Source: CAITQP01 sp964387965
GTDB lineage: Bacteria > Patescibacteriota > Minisyncoccia > Phycocordibacterales > UBA9973
Direction of reading: 5' to 3'
NCBI GenBank assembly: GCA_964387965.1
Contig: CAYLXO010000005.1
Coordinates: 1 to 39,193 of the forward strand
Length of the DNA stretch: 39,193 bases
Part shown: in pieces, positions 29,042-38,146 of the stretch
Layout: the number at the start of each line of letters is the position of its first letter
Numbering within the stretch: the first letter of the stretch is position 1
Made by a program: the position numbers and the translations under genes
Notes under the pieces: model-generated
The model's database searches: none
Seen by the model: only the letters and a program-made list of their open reading frames with translations
Told to the model about the DNA's origin: nothing

Positions 29042-30514
29042 CTATTTATCAAGATCAAGTGTTTCATCAATACGAATTTGCTTAACGAATTCTGGAACGT
29101 GAGATACGAGTATCATAGCACCTTGATACTCATCTAGTGCTTTGGCGATGATCGGAATATGACGGAAATTGATATGGTTTGTAGGTTCATCAAGAATAAG
29201 AAGTCCTGGCTTTTCAAGCACAAGATTTGCAAACGCCACGAGACCTTTTTGCCCTTCAGAGAGTGCCCCAATCTTTATATCCATGAATTCGCTCGTAAGA
29301 AGAAATCCCGCGGCAACTCTACGGAGATATTCGACATCAAGTCTACCAGTTGCTTTCACTAGTGTTTCTGAAAGACATTTGTACACTGTATCTTCAAAAT
29401 TAAGTGTCGAGAAATCTTGTCTGTAGTATCCAATAGTAACACCAGGCATAATTGTCACGCCTTTTGCTGTACCGCGCGCGATGCTTTCAAGTAATGTAGT
29501 TTTTCCAATTCCGTTTGGGCCTTTGAGTAGCAAATGTTGATTGCGCTTAAGTGATACTTTCATTTTTCGCTCAACTGGTTTGTGATTTTTCATGAGTGAA
29601 AGAGAAGAAATTGAAATAATCTCTCCAATAAGATCAGGTTGGTTTTGAATATGAAATGGTTTGATAGTTTTGTCTTCTTTACGAACGTCTACCATCTCTT
29701 CTTCAAGATCTTCTGCAAGTTCGCGCATACGTTTTGCGACAAGTCGCAACCTTCCTCCTTTGTGAGCAAATTCATTAGACTTATCTTTCTTTGCTTGAAT
29801 CTGCTTTGCCAACTGGGCGTTTTTCATATTTTCTTTTTCGATTCGCGCAGATATGTCGGCAAGCACGTTATTGTAGTTGCCCATAAAGTATTCGATTTTT
29901 CTTGTATATACATCAAGGTATAACACACCATCGGTAAATGCATTTAAAAAGTGAGTGTCGTGTGAAATAACAATAACTGTCTTTTTGTAGTCGATCAAAA
30001 ATTGCGTAAGATGCTCGATACCAGCTCTATCTAAATTGTTTGTTGGTTCATCAAGTAAAAGTAAATCCGGATTTGTGATAAGTGCAGATGCAAGAAGAAG
30101 TCGAGCTTGCTGTCCACCTGAAAATGTTCGAACAACACGATCATGTACTTTTTCATGTCCCTTCAAATTAACAACCTCAAGCACCTCATCAATTCGAGGG
30201 TCAATATCGTACACTTTTTTAGGAAAACATTTTTGAAAGAAATCTCGAACGGTAAGATCGAGTTCGTTTCGAGGAATAACCTGTCGGGATGTTGCTATGG
30301 TCACATTGTTTCCAACGTGAATCTCACCCGTTTCTGGAGAGTGTATTCCATTTATAAGTCCGAAAATCGTACTTTTACCCGCACCGTTTTGTCCCATAAG
30401 TGCGATTTTTGACCCAGCTCGTATACTGAAGCTGACCGTATCTAGTATCGGCTTATTGTGCCCATATTCAAATGACACCTCTTCAAATCGAAGGATGGTT
30501 TCGTTTTTTGACAT
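29042..30514 (-). CDS. ABC-F family ATPase
   Basis: This 490-aa protein has two ABC domains in tandem without membrane segments. Site 1 has Walker A GQNGAGKST (41-49), signature FSGGQQAR (131-138), Walker B LLLLDEPTNNLD and ISHD. Site 2 has GPNGIGKTT (332-340), a changed signature LSEGQKG (418-424), and LLILDEPTNHINF, where the usual NHLD D-loop is NHIN and the switch His is in SHVPEF. The linker (about 215-290) is helical and basic, as in ribosome-binding ABC-F proteins. It is likely a translation factor acting in the E site or giving antibiotic protection. The subfamily is not assigned. A TACTAT box (30525-30530, - strand) lies 10 nt before the ATG. Confidence 0.9.
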   Translation of the reverse strand: MSKNETILRFEEVSFEYGHNKPILDTVSFSIRAGSKIALMGQNGAGKSTIFGLINGIHSPETGEIHVGNNVTIATSRQVIPRNELDLTVRDFFQKCFPKKVYDIDPRIDEVLEVVNLKGHEKVHDRVVRTFSGGQQARLLLASALITNPDLLLLDEPTNNLDRAGIEHLTQFLIDYKKTVIVISHDTHFLNAFTDGVLYLDVYTRKIEYFMGNYNNVLADISARIEKENMKNAQLAKQIQAKKDKSNEFAHKGGRLRLVAKRMRELAEDLEEEMVDVRKEDKTIKPFHIQNQPDLIGEIISISSLSLMKNHKPVERKMKVSLKRNQHLLLKGPNGIGKTTLLESIARGTAKGVTIMPGVTIGYYRQDFSTLNFEDTVYKCLSETLVKATGRLDVEYLRRVAAGFLLTSEFMDIKIGALSEGQKGLVAFANLVLEKPGLLILDEPTNHINFRHIPIIAKALDEYQGAMILVSHVPEFVKQIRIDETLDLDK

Positions 30515-30524
30515 TACTCACGCA

Positions 30525-30530
30525 ATAGTA
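30525..30530 (-). promoter_or_regulatory. -10 box of ABC-F gene
   Basis: TACTAT on the - strand ends 10 nt before the ATG at 30514. Confidence 0.5.
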
Positions 30531-30548
30531 CTTAAAAATCGTTAAAAA

Positions 30549-31316
30549 TCAAAGCTTTCTTGTTTCAAGAGCGAGGAACAGTGGAATTTCTCTACGGGAC
30601 TTATCCTCAGCTTTCTGTCTAGGACCTTTTCCACTTTTCTTGTGTGAAATCCACTCTTCGAGTTTTGTAACACAAAAGCCGGCTTTGTTGAGAGATTTAA
30701 AAAAATCTTGCAATGACCGATGATATGATACGGTTTCTTCACTGTTTTTGATTCCAGGATGAACAACTATTTTTGTTCGGCTTGAAGAAAGATATTCATC
30801 AATTCGTCTATACTGAGTTCCGGTGGATGGATCAAAACCCCATGATGAGACTTTCGGGATACGAAATGTCGGATGATTCATAACAAGTACAAGTCTCCCA
30901 TTTGTTTTTAGTACACGATGTACTTCATGAAATACTTCTTGCATGTTTTCGATATTTTGGATTGCAAGAATAATCGTAACAGCATCAATTGATGCATTTT
31001 TAATAAATGGAAGTTTGTGCGCAGGCGAAACAGAATATGTAATACCCGTACCACGCTTTTTTGCAGCTTCTATGAGTTCTTTGGAAATATCAACTCCTAA
31101 TACTGTTGCTCCTTCAGCTAAAAATTTTCGAGAAAAGAAACCTTGACCACACGCAAGATCTAAAATCATATCCCCTTTTTTGAGTGACAGTAAGCGAAGA
31201 AGATTTGGGGCGATCACTTTTTCTTGGTAACTATCTGTATCAGTTTCAAGATGAGTATCGTACCAATCTGCAACCCCGCCCCATGATGTGTTTGTTTTTT
31301 CAGGTTTCTTTTTCAT
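30549..31316 (-). CDS. class I SAM-dependent methyltransferase
   Basis: This 255-aa enzyme has a methyltransferase-11 fold: motif I DMILDLACGQGFFSR (about 49-63), VLGVDISKELIEAAKKRG (acidic residue binding the SAM ribose), AHKLPFIKNASIDAVTIILAIQNI, and EVHRVLKTNGRLVLVMNHP. The N-terminus (WGGVADWYD) and C-terminal helices resemble small-molecule methylases. The substrate is unknown. It begins at the last base of the upstream gene, so the two are co-transcribed and coupled. Confidence 0.88.
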   Translation of the reverse strand: MKKKPEKTNTSWGGVADWYDTHLETDTDSYQEKVIAPNLLRLLSLKKGDMILDLACGQGFFSRKFLAEGATVLGVDISKELIEAAKKRGTGITYSVSPAHKLPFIKNASIDAVTIILAIQNIENMQEVFHEVHRVLKTNGRLVLVMNHPTFRIPKVSSWGFDPSTGTQYRRIDEYLSSSRTKIVVHPGIKNSEETVSYHRSLQDFFKSLNKAGFCVTKLEEWISHKKSGKGPRQKAEDKSRREIPLFLALETRKL

Positions 31317-32167
31317 TAAAATGTTTTTGGAAATATATCAGTAAGTTCGTTTGATACATAAAACATATCACCTATTTCTCCATATGAATAGGTCTTGTTG
31401 TTTGAAAGTGTTATAGGTGCGCCACCAAATTCTGGGTTTTCTTTTGGTTTTGAGTTTTCAAATCCAATATTAAAAAGTGTGGCAATGACACCAACTCGTG
31501 TATCGATAGGATGCCCCACCCCACTCCATTGCGACTCAATTTGCTTAATGTAGAGAGCAGTATACAAATACGAATAGTAGTGATTGATAGGATCAGATAA
31601 TCGCGTATATAGCAATTTTGTATGGTCAGATTCATCAGATGGGTATGCAATAAGATTTTCATATCCGCCACCTGGATAAAATGGTGAGTTCTTATCCAAA
31701 ATATTTTTTTCAATCTGGCGCGCTGTTTCTTGTTTAATTCCAGAGACACCAAGAGAAAACTGAGACAACGACCCAAGAATTTTGAGTGGCTCAAAAAAAT
31801 GTTTAAATTTTTCTCTGTCAGCTGTAAAGTAACGTAATTGCTCTGGAACAACCACTGATGCAATAACACGAGATGGAATTCCCGTTTCATTTGCAACCGT
31901 ATCGATTATTTTACGATCTTTTGCAAGACCAGATTTTATTACGATCCATTCTGGAGTTTCTTGCCATGTACACAGTGATATTAAGCAGTCTTTAGTTGGT
32001 TGCTCGATTATTGATGTATCGAAGTATTCATTTCGTTCTATAGTAGATCCTTTTACCTTAAATACTCCGAATTCCATACCAATAAAAACAGCAACAAAAA
32101 TAAGCCCAATAATGGCAAATAATCCAGTAATAACAGCAAGAATTTTCTTAAAAATCGGTCGTTTCAT
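31316..32167 (-). CDS. membrane-anchored protein, possible lytic transglycosylase-like
   Basis: From ATG 32167 the product is 283 aa (290 aa from ATG 32188). Residues 10-32 form an anchor (IFKKILAVITGLFAIIGLIF). The extracytoplasmic part has a lysozyme-like helical look: DTVANETGIPSRVIASVVVPEQLR, FSLGVSGIKQETARQIEKNI, then YLYTALYIKQIESQWSGVG and RVGVIATLFNIGFENSKP. Glu in VVPEQLR sits where muramidases of this fold place the catalytic acid. Assignment to cell-wall lysis is tentative. The shorter start is preferred because TACTAT (32179-32184, - strand) lies within the extension, 11 nt before ATG 32167. Confidence 0.62.
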   Translation of the reverse strand: MKRPIFKKILAVITGLFAIIGLIFVAVFIGMEFGVFKVKGSTIERNEYFDTSIIEQPTKDCLISLCTWQETPEWIVIKSGLAKDRKIIDTVANETGIPSRVIASVVVPEQLRYFTADREKFKHFFEPLKILGSLSQFSLGVSGIKQETARQIEKNILDKNSPFYPGGGYENLIAYPSDESDHTKLLYTRLSDPINHYYSYLYTALYIKQIESQWSGVGHPIDTRVGVIATLFNIGFENSKPKENPEFGGAPITLSNNKTYSYGEIGDMFYVSNELTDIFPKTF

Positions 32168-32204
32168 AGGATGTTCGCATAGTAGCATACAAACTAAAAT
32201 TGGG

Positions 32205-32210
32205 TATAAT
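32205..32210 (+). promoter_or_regulatory. -10 box of VanY-like gene
   Basis: Consensus TATAAT ends 6 nt before ATG 32217. It shows that the longer open frame back to 32112 is not translated. Confidence 0.7.
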
Positions 32211-32216
32211 TCCTGT

Positions 32217-33122
32217 ATGAAAAAAACACTACTACTTGAGGTGCCCGGAATAACGAGCGCGTTTTGTATTTTTGTATCGCTCGTAGGTTTTTTTGCATCA
32301 TATACCTATACGATGTATCAAAATGACGTAGCTATACTTAAAAACCAGATCGAAGAAACACAGAGTCAAAATCTAGAGCAGTTTGCAACAATCGAAAAGA
32401 AACTAACATCAGTTGCAGATCAGTCTACTCGACTTAATTTAGCTTTTTTGCGAGGTGAAACACGTTCGGGAATGGTAGATGAAAAATTACTACAGATTAA
32501 TTCAGTCGTAGGCGATTTACAAAAGCTTACTACCATGGATCCTGAATTACTCAAAAAATATTCTAAGATATATTTTTTGAATGAACATTATGTTCCACAA
32601 TCGCTTTCTCAGATTGATGCGAACTACTTGCTAAACCCTGCATCTTCAATGCAAATTCATGCAAACGTGCTCCCATTTTTAAACAAAATGCTTGAGGCTT
32701 CAGCACGCGATGGTGTTCAACTAAAAATTGTATCTGCGTTTCGTTCGTTCGGAGCGCAAGCAACGCTTAAGTCTAGTTACAAAGTAACGTATGGAGCAGG
32801 AACAGCAAACGCCTTTTCTGCAGAACAAGGATACTCTGAGCACCAGCTTGGTACGACACTCGATTTTACTAATCCAAAAGTTGGGAATACATTTTCTGGT
32901 TTTGATAAAACAGATGAGTACAAATGGCTAGTACAAAATGCGTACAAGTACGGATTTGTTATTTCGTATCCAAAAGAAAATACCTACTACATGTATGAGC
33001 CATGGCACTGGAGATTTGTCGGGACTTCCCTCGCTTCATTAGTGCATGATAAGAATTCATTTTTCTACGCTATAGACCAGCGAGAAATCGATACATATCT
33101 TGGGAAAATGTTTGATCAGTAA
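32217..33122 (+). CDS. D-alanyl-D-alanine carboxypeptidase (VanY / M15 family)
   Basis: This 301-aa anchored peptidase trims D-Ala from peptidoglycan stem peptides. The N-terminal anchor is about residues 12-32 (ITSAFCIFVSLVGFFASYTY), followed by a coiled-coil linker (35-70). The M15 domain has SAFRSFGAQ, the zinc motif GYSEHQLGTTLDF (His209, Asp216) and the catalytic EPWHWRFVG (Glu261, His264), so the active site is complete. The gene ends 7 nt inside the convergent M23 peptidase gene. Confidence 0.93.
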   Translation: MKKTLLLEVPGITSAFCIFVSLVGFFASYTYTMYQNDVAILKNQIEETQSQNLEQFATIEKKLTSVADQSTRLNLAFLRGETRSGMVDEKLLQINSVVGDLQKLTTMDPELLKKYSKIYFLNEHYVPQSLSQIDANYLLNPASSMQIHANVLPFLNKMLEASARDGVQLKIVSAFRSFGAQATLKSSYKVTYGAGTANAFSAEQGYSEHQLGTTLDFTNPKVGNTFSGFDKTDEYKWLVQNAYKYGFVISYPKENTYYMYEPWHWRFVGTSLASLVHDKNSFFYAIDQREIDTYLGKMFDQ

Positions 33123-34399
33123 TTTGGCAAATACTGCATAGCGTCCAAGTATGCATTTGTCGCAGCAACAGGCATTGTATATATTTTTCCTTTACACGAA
33201 GTACTTGGAAAACTCGCTACTTTTACGGCATCACTCGGGAACAGTGAGACGTGTAGATGTGGTCCCGTCGCATATCCTGTACCCCCACTAAACGCCACAA
33301 TATCGCCTGTACGCACTGTTTGACCATTTTGCGCTCGTACCTCCGAGAGGTGCCCATAAACGCTTGATAAACCGTTTGTATAGCGTATTAGGACCCATAC
33401 ACCATATGAGGCGCCCTTACACGTTAAGTCTGTGTTTCCAGAGTCGATTACAACGCCACTTGCCATAGCTTTTACAGGTGTTCCCGTACTTGCTCGAAAA
33501 TCCACTCCATTGTGAGATCCTGTCGCATACAGACGTTTTGCAGAAGAAGAGACTCCGAAATATTGTGTAATTTTTACGTAATCGAGTGGCCACGCAAGCG
33601 GATGTGATCCAGGCTTCGGAAGATTGTTTGGGTTAAGTACATACTTGAGCTGAGCTTCATATCCAGCAAGATCAGCCTCCATTTGTTTTTTCAGGGCAAG
33701 TTTTTCACTCACTAGCTTTTGGTAATTTGCCTCTTGGTTTTTTGTTTGTTTAAGAAGTGCGGTTTTCTCGTTTTGTGTTTGCTTGTTTATTTTTTGTTGT
33801 GTCGCGAGATCGGCTTTTAAAGATACAAGCTCCCCTTTTATTTTTTCAACCGCTGACTTATCTTTCTCTAAAGATTGCTTTGTGCTTTTGAGTTCAGAGT
33901 TTTTGTCTCGGATTAATGTGAAAAGTTGTTCATTTTGAGCTTGGACCTTCCATACGTCGTATAGAGGTTCATTGGAAGACAAGATTTCTTCCAAGCTTCT
34001 ATTGTCAGCATCAGCTATCTCTCTGATCCCTTTTGCTATTCCTTGTTTAAGTGATTTAATCCTGTCACTAGTTTGGACAATGGAACCTCCGAGGCTTTGA
34101 ATTTTTAAATTTGCAGATGTTATTTTACTTTCAGTTACCTTGATGCTCGCAGAAAGTTTTTTTGATTCAAGAGTGAGAGTTGCAATAGTGTTACTTAAGG
34201 TGTTTTTTGAAGTAGCAAGAATATCAAGCTCTTTTTGAAAATTCGCGATTTCTTTTGCAATCGCATCAATATTTTTACTTTGCGCATCGATTTTATTTTG
34301 CAGTTCTTGTGCTGTGTCTAATGCAAATACAGATGTACGAAAAAATCCTACGCACATAAGCGCAAAAATTATGCCGAAAAATTGTTTCTGTGTACGCAC
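33116..34399 (-). CDS. secreted coiled-coil M23 peptidase (EnvC/NlpD-like)
   Basis: This 427-aa protein starts at GTG. The signal peptide is residues 1-27 (FFGIIFALMCVGFFRTSVFA). Residues 28-255 form a long coiled coil, and 268-427 an M23 domain. Zinc residues are intact: His296 and Asp300 in GSHNGVDF, and His381 and His383 in GPHLHVSL, with His350 in SVYGHLSE. It should therefore be an active endopeptidase, unlike EnvC, which has lost them. Two cysteines (CKG) may bridge. The coiled coil resembles that of the MltB-like protein at 5464-6861. A TACAAT box on the - strand at 34406-34411 lies 6 nt before the GTG, abutting the gltX stop. Confidence 0.92.
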   Translation of the reverse strand: MRTQKQFFGIIFALMCVGFFRTSVFALDTAQELQNKIDAQSKNIDAIAKEIANFQKELDILATSKNTLSNTIATLTLESKKLSASIKVTESKITSANLKIQSLGGSIVQTSDRIKSLKQGIAKGIREIADADNRSLEEILSSNEPLYDVWKVQAQNEQLFTLIRDKNSELKSTKQSLEKDKSAVEKIKGELVSLKADLATQQKINKQTQNEKTALLKQTKNQEANYQKLVSEKLALKKQMEADLAGYEAQLKYVLNPNNLPKPGSHPLAWPLDYVKITQYFGVSSSAKRLYATGSHNGVDFRASTGTPVKAMASGVVIDSGNTDLTCKGASYGVWVLIRYTNGLSSVYGHLSEVRAQNGQTVRTGDIVAFSGGTGYATGPHLHVSLFPSDAVKVASFPSTSCKGKIYTMPVAATNAYLDAMQYLPNY

Positions 34400-34405
34400 A
34401 ATCGT

Positions 34406-34411
34406 ATTGTA
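34406..34411 (-). promoter_or_regulatory. -10 box of M23 peptidase gene
   Basis: TACAAT on the - strand ends 6 nt before GTG 34399 and directly follows the gltX stop codon. It gives the peptidase its own promoter and supports the GTG start. Confidence 0.6.
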
Positions 34412-35869
34412 CTACGAGATCAGTGAGAGTGCATTTTGTACACGACTAAGTGTTTCTTCCTTTTTGATCACAGATGCAATAGTAAATGGATCAGGTGATT
34501 TTTCCTTGCCTGAAAGCGCATACCTGAATGGGTGTAGTGCAGGTCCACGTTTTTGGAGGGTATCTGTGTATGACTGTATTGCCGTTTTTATCGAGTCAGC
34601 AGTCCAATTCTCAGATAAAATTCCTTTAAGGATTTCGAGTATTTGTTTAAGATGATTTTTTGTATCATCGGGATTAGAATCTTTGAAGTGAAGTAACGTT
34701 TCTGTAAGAGACGGCGAATTGAAGAAGAAATCAAGCTCCCCTTCTTGTGTGAGTTTTTCGATATCAGAAAATGTATTAATTCGCTCCATTAATATTGGAA
34801 CAAGATCATGTATTCGATCCTCGGTACAAAGTGAATGAGTAAATATATTTTCAGGCAAATAACGTTTGATCCAATCTTTCTGATCATCAAATGACATATT
34901 TTTCATATGTTCACGATTAATCCATATAAGCTTTTGATCATCAAGTTGTGCACCTGATTTTTGAATGCGAGAAACATCGAATTCTTTTATGAGTTCGTCT
35001 GGTGTAAATATTTCTTTGTCTGTTCCAGGGTTCCATCCAAGAAGTGCCAAAAAGTTTACCATCGATTCAGGTAAGTACCCTTCATTTCTATATTCCAAAA
35101 TGTCTTTCGCTCCATCACGTTTTCCGAGTTTCTTCTTTCCGCCTGGGGCAAGAATCGGAGGAAGCGTCACGAGTTCAGGACGCTTAATATCTAAAGCTTC
35201 GTATACTGCTAAAAATTTTGGTGTTGATGAGATAAATTCATCTGCACGCATAATATGAGTGACACCCATTTCAAGATCATCAATAATGTGCGCAAAGTTA
35301 TATGTTGGATATCCATCTTTTTTAATAAGGATAAAATCGTCAAGAGCCTCTTCTCCTGCAGTAAGTTCACCGCGCACGACATCATTCCATACATATTTTT
35401 TTATTGGAGTTTTAAAGCGAAGTGGTTGAGTTCCGTCCCAAACTCCTGGATTTACGGGGCGATGATCACGAAAAAGAAACGGACGTTTTTCTTCGTCTGC
35501 TTTATTGCGAAAGGCTTCCAGTTCTTCTTCAGTATATGGGTCAGGATACGCATATCCCTTATCAATTAAGATGTGAGCATACTTTTTATAGATAGAAAGA
35601 CGTTCAGATTGAATATATGGCGCATGCGGACCTCCAACATTAGGGCCTTGATCCCAGTGGATACCAAGCCACATGAGGGATTCCATAATATGTTCGATTG
35701 ATCCTGCAACTTCGCGGTCCTTGTCAGTATCTTCAATACGGAGAATAAATGTTCCGTTATTTTTACGTGCCCACAACCATGCATAAAGCGCAGTTCGAAC
35801 ACCTCCAACATGCATCCAACCTGTCGGGCTTGGTGCAAAACGTGTAACAATTTTATGCTTAGTGTCCAT
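34412..35869 (-). CDS. gltX: glutamyl-tRNA synthetase
   Basis: This 485-aa class I synthetase charges tRNA with glutamate. The HIGH motif is HVGG (20-23, in APSPTGWMHVGGVRTALYAW). The KMSKS equivalent is KLGKR (247-251). RIEDTDKDREV, PTYNFAHIIDDLEMGVTHIMRADEF and the helical anticodon domain (LLGWNPGTDKEIFTPDELIKEF) are typical. Length is normal. Whether it also charges tRNA-Gln cannot be read from sequence. Only 1 nt separates it from murG, so a cell-wall and translation gene share a transcript. Confidence 0.96.
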   Translation of the reverse strand: MDTKHKIVTRFAPSPTGWMHVGGVRTALYAWLWARKNNGTFILRIEDTDKDREVAGSIEHIMESLMWLGIHWDQGPNVGGPHAPYIQSERLSIYKKYAHILIDKGYAYPDPYTEEELEAFRNKADEEKRPFLFRDHRPVNPGVWDGTQPLRFKTPIKKYVWNDVVRGELTAGEEALDDFILIKKDGYPTYNFAHIIDDLEMGVTHIMRADEFISSTPKFLAVYEALDIKRPELVTLPPILAPGGKKKLGKRDGAKDILEYRNEGYLPESMVNFLALLGWNPGTDKEIFTPDELIKEFDVSRIQKSGAQLDDQKLIWINREHMKNMSFDDQKDWIKRYLPENIFTHSLCTEDRIHDLVPILMERINTFSDIEKLTQEGELDFFFNSPSLTETLLHFKDSNPDDTKNHLKQILEILKGILSENWTADSIKTAIQSYTDTLQKRGPALHPFRYALSGKEKSPDPFTIASVIKKEETLSRVQNALSLIS

Positions 35870-35870
35870 T

Positions 35871-36998
35871 TTATTTTTCGTGAGAGAGGCCTATATCAAT
35901 AAGTTTTCGAGCAATAGTTTCTGCAGCTTTCGGGTTTGAAAATGACCGTGCAGCTTGAGACATTTTTTCTCTGCGAGGCACATCATCTAAACAACGTTTA
36001 ATTTCAGACATAAGGATTGCAGGTGACAAGTTTCCCTCTTCAATTACTTCGGCGGCACCGTGACGAGCATAGTTGAATGCGTTTTTTCGTTGATGGTCAT
36101 CATGAGAATAATTGATCGGAATTAAAATCGACGGAATCCCCCATGAAGCAATTTCGAAAATAGTTGACCCTGCTCTAGAAACGACAAGAGACGATGCACC
36201 AGAAGCCATTTTCATAGCAAGAGGATTTAAGAATGCAAAAGAAACATAGCGAGACTTATTCGGATTGCCTTTTAATATATATTCTGCGCGAGCCTCTACC
36301 TCCTGATGATTTTTTACTCCAGTTTGATGAATCACTTGGTATTTTTCTACAAGTGCAGGAAGAGAATCGAGAATAATGTTATTTATTGCTTCAGCTCCAA
36401 GCGATCCCCCAAGTACAAAGATTGTCGGAATTGATGAATCTAGTTTTAGGTATTCAAAAGCTCCAGCACTCTTTTTTTCTTTAATTATTTCTCGGATTGG
36501 TTGGCCAGTAAGAATTGTTCTTTCTTTTGGGAAGAATTGAATTGTTTCGTCGTATGATACTGCAACATACTTTGCAAATTTTCCAGCCCATTGATTTACG
36601 CGACCTGGAACAGTATCAGATTCATGAACTATAACTGGGATTCGTAATATTCGCGCTGCGAGTACAATCGGAAAACTTCCGTAACCTCCTTTACAAAAGA
36701 TCACATCAGGGTACAAAACGAACAGTGAAAATAACGCAGATAGTGAACCTAAAAATGTCTTAATACTATCTGTGAAATTGCGAGTTGAAGAATAGATACG
36801 TAACTTTCCTGCAGGAATATATCGGAAAATTATTCCATTTTCAAAAAGTGACTCTTTGTCGTATGGCGAATCAGAAAAATAAAAAAGTTTTGTCCCAACA
36901 ATTTTTTCTCTATCACAAATTGCTCGCACAGATTCAGCCACCGCTATTATCGGATAAAAATGCCCCCCTGTTCCTCCTCCTGTAAAAACGATTTTCAT
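35871..36998 (-). CDS. murG: MurG, lipid II-forming N-acetylglucosaminyltransferase
   Basis: MurG adds GlcNAc to lipid I on the inner face of the membrane. The 375-aa GT-B protein has the N-terminal glycine loop FTGGGTGGHFYP (residues 5-16), the second motif CKGGYGSFPIVLAA, and VHESDTVPGRVNQ. The C-terminal donor site has FVLGGSLGAEAIN, VVSRAGSTIFEIASWGIPSILIP and HDDHQRKNA. Length is slightly above the usual ~355. It lies 4 nt after ftsW. Confidence 0.95.
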   Translation of the reverse strand: MKIVFTGGGTGGHFYPIIAVAESVRAICDREKIVGTKLFYFSDSPYDKESLFENGIIFRYIPAGKLRIYSSTRNFTDSIKTFLGSLSALFSLFVLYPDVIFCKGGYGSFPIVLAARILRIPVIVHESDTVPGRVNQWAGKFAKYVAVSYDETIQFFPKERTILTGQPIREIIKEKKSAGAFEYLKLDSSIPTIFVLGGSLGAEAINNIILDSLPALVEKYQVIHQTGVKNHQEVEARAEYILKGNPNKSRYVSFAFLNPLAMKMASGASSLVVSRAGSTIFEIASWGIPSILIPINYSHDDHQRKNAFNYARHGAAEVIEEGNLSPAILMSEIKRCLDDVPRREKMSQAARSFSNPKAAETIARKLIDIGLSHEK

Positions 36999-37002
36999 AC
37001 TG

Positions 37003-38121
37003 TTATTTCCTTGAAGTTACTTTTATACGATGCTTAGAAATCCCTAAAATTATTCCAACAGATGCAAGTGAGACAAGTAGCGATGTCCCCCCTTGACTCA
37101 TAAAGACTAAAGGCACCCCTGTTAGTGGAAATAGCCCTGTAATTGAGGCTATATTCATAAAAGCCTGCAATGTGATTAGTATAACAAGCCCAGTGGCAAG
37201 CAGTCCACTAAACCGGTCATCTGTTCTGCGTGCTATCCATAACCCACGCATCACAAATAAAACATATAAAACCACAATAATTGCCCCTCCAACAAAGCCG
37301 AATTCCTCACAAATTACAGCAAAAATTGAATCACCTTGAGGTTCGGGTAAATACGTAAACTTTTGAATTCCCTGTCCAAATCCTTTGCCCCACATTTTTC
37401 CTGATCCGATTGCAATAAGTGATTGTTGAAGCTGGTACGAAGAACCGCTTGGATCACTAGCGGGGTTGATAAAAGTTGCGACGCGTTCAGAAAGATATGG
37501 AGTGCGAAGTGCGAAAATAATAAAGGCGATAACTATGACTCCACCAAAGATGAGTAGATGTTTCATCTTTGCTCCAGACAAAAAAAGCATGAGAATACCA
37601 GTTGCAGACATCAGAATTAAGCTTTTGGTATCTGGCTGGAAGACAAGAACACTCGCGACGGCAGCAATAAGCCCAGTAAGAGGCAAAATTCCATAGATAG
37701 GACTTTCCGTTCGTTTTTTTGCCCACGAAAGCCAAGCAGCAAAATAAATAATGAATCCAATTTTCAAAAATTCAACTGGCTGAAAAGAAAAACCAAAAAT
37801 CGAAATCCAGCGTCGTGCGCCACCATGCATTACACCGAGATGTGGTACAAAAACGAGTGCGGTAAGACCGATTGATACAATTAAAAAAATAGTTGCATTA
37901 TTGCGCCAGAATTTGGTTGGGATTTTAGTTGCGACAATCAGTGCGATCGCTCCACCAACAAGTCCAAGAGCAAGTTGGCTAATCATCATTGCATAAAACT
38001 CATGCTGACTCTTTGCAAGGACTCCGAGTGATGCTGAGAAAAACACGAATACACCTACAGCAACTAGTACCGCTGTTAAACAGAGAAAAAGATAGTCGAT
38101 TGTTTCGCCTTTTTTATGCAT
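37003..38121 (-). CDS. ftsW: SEDS-family peptidoglycan polymerase FtsW
   Basis: This 372-aa integral membrane protein has about ten helices. Conserved SEDS features are HGGARRWISIFGFSFQPVEFLKIGFIIYFAAWL, the loop FTYLPEPQGDSIFAVICEEFGFVGG with the catalytic Asp retained, and a final FPLTGVPLVFMSQGGTSLLVSL. In the acidic loop the usual HTDF is QGDS. Position between mraY and murG argues for the division polymerase FtsW over RodA. Its partner class B PBP is not in this window. Confidence 0.92.
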   Translation of the reverse strand: MHKKGETIDYLFLCLTAVLVAVGVFVFFSASLGVLAKSQHEFYAMMISQLALGLVGGAIALIVATKIPTKFWRNNATIFLIVSIGLTALVFVPHLGVMHGGARRWISIFGFSFQPVEFLKIGFIIYFAAWLSWAKKRTESPIYGILPLTGLIAAVASVLVFQPDTKSLILMSATGILMLFLSGAKMKHLLIFGGVIVIAFIIFALRTPYLSERVATFINPASDPSGSSYQLQQSLIAIGSGKMWGKGFGQGIQKFTYLPEPQGDSIFAVICEEFGFVGGAIIVVLYVLFVMRGLWIARRTDDRFSGLLATGLVILITLQAFMNIASITGLFPLTGVPLVFMSQGGTSLLVSLASVGIILGISKHRIKVTSRK

Positions 38122-38146
38122 GCTCGAATGTATTCTAACACACTAG

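Noticed and set aside
32112..32216. N-terminal extension of the VanY-like protein to an earlier start
   Set aside because: It overlaps the divergent gene, has no anchor-like character, and contains the TATAAT promoter that places the start at 32217.
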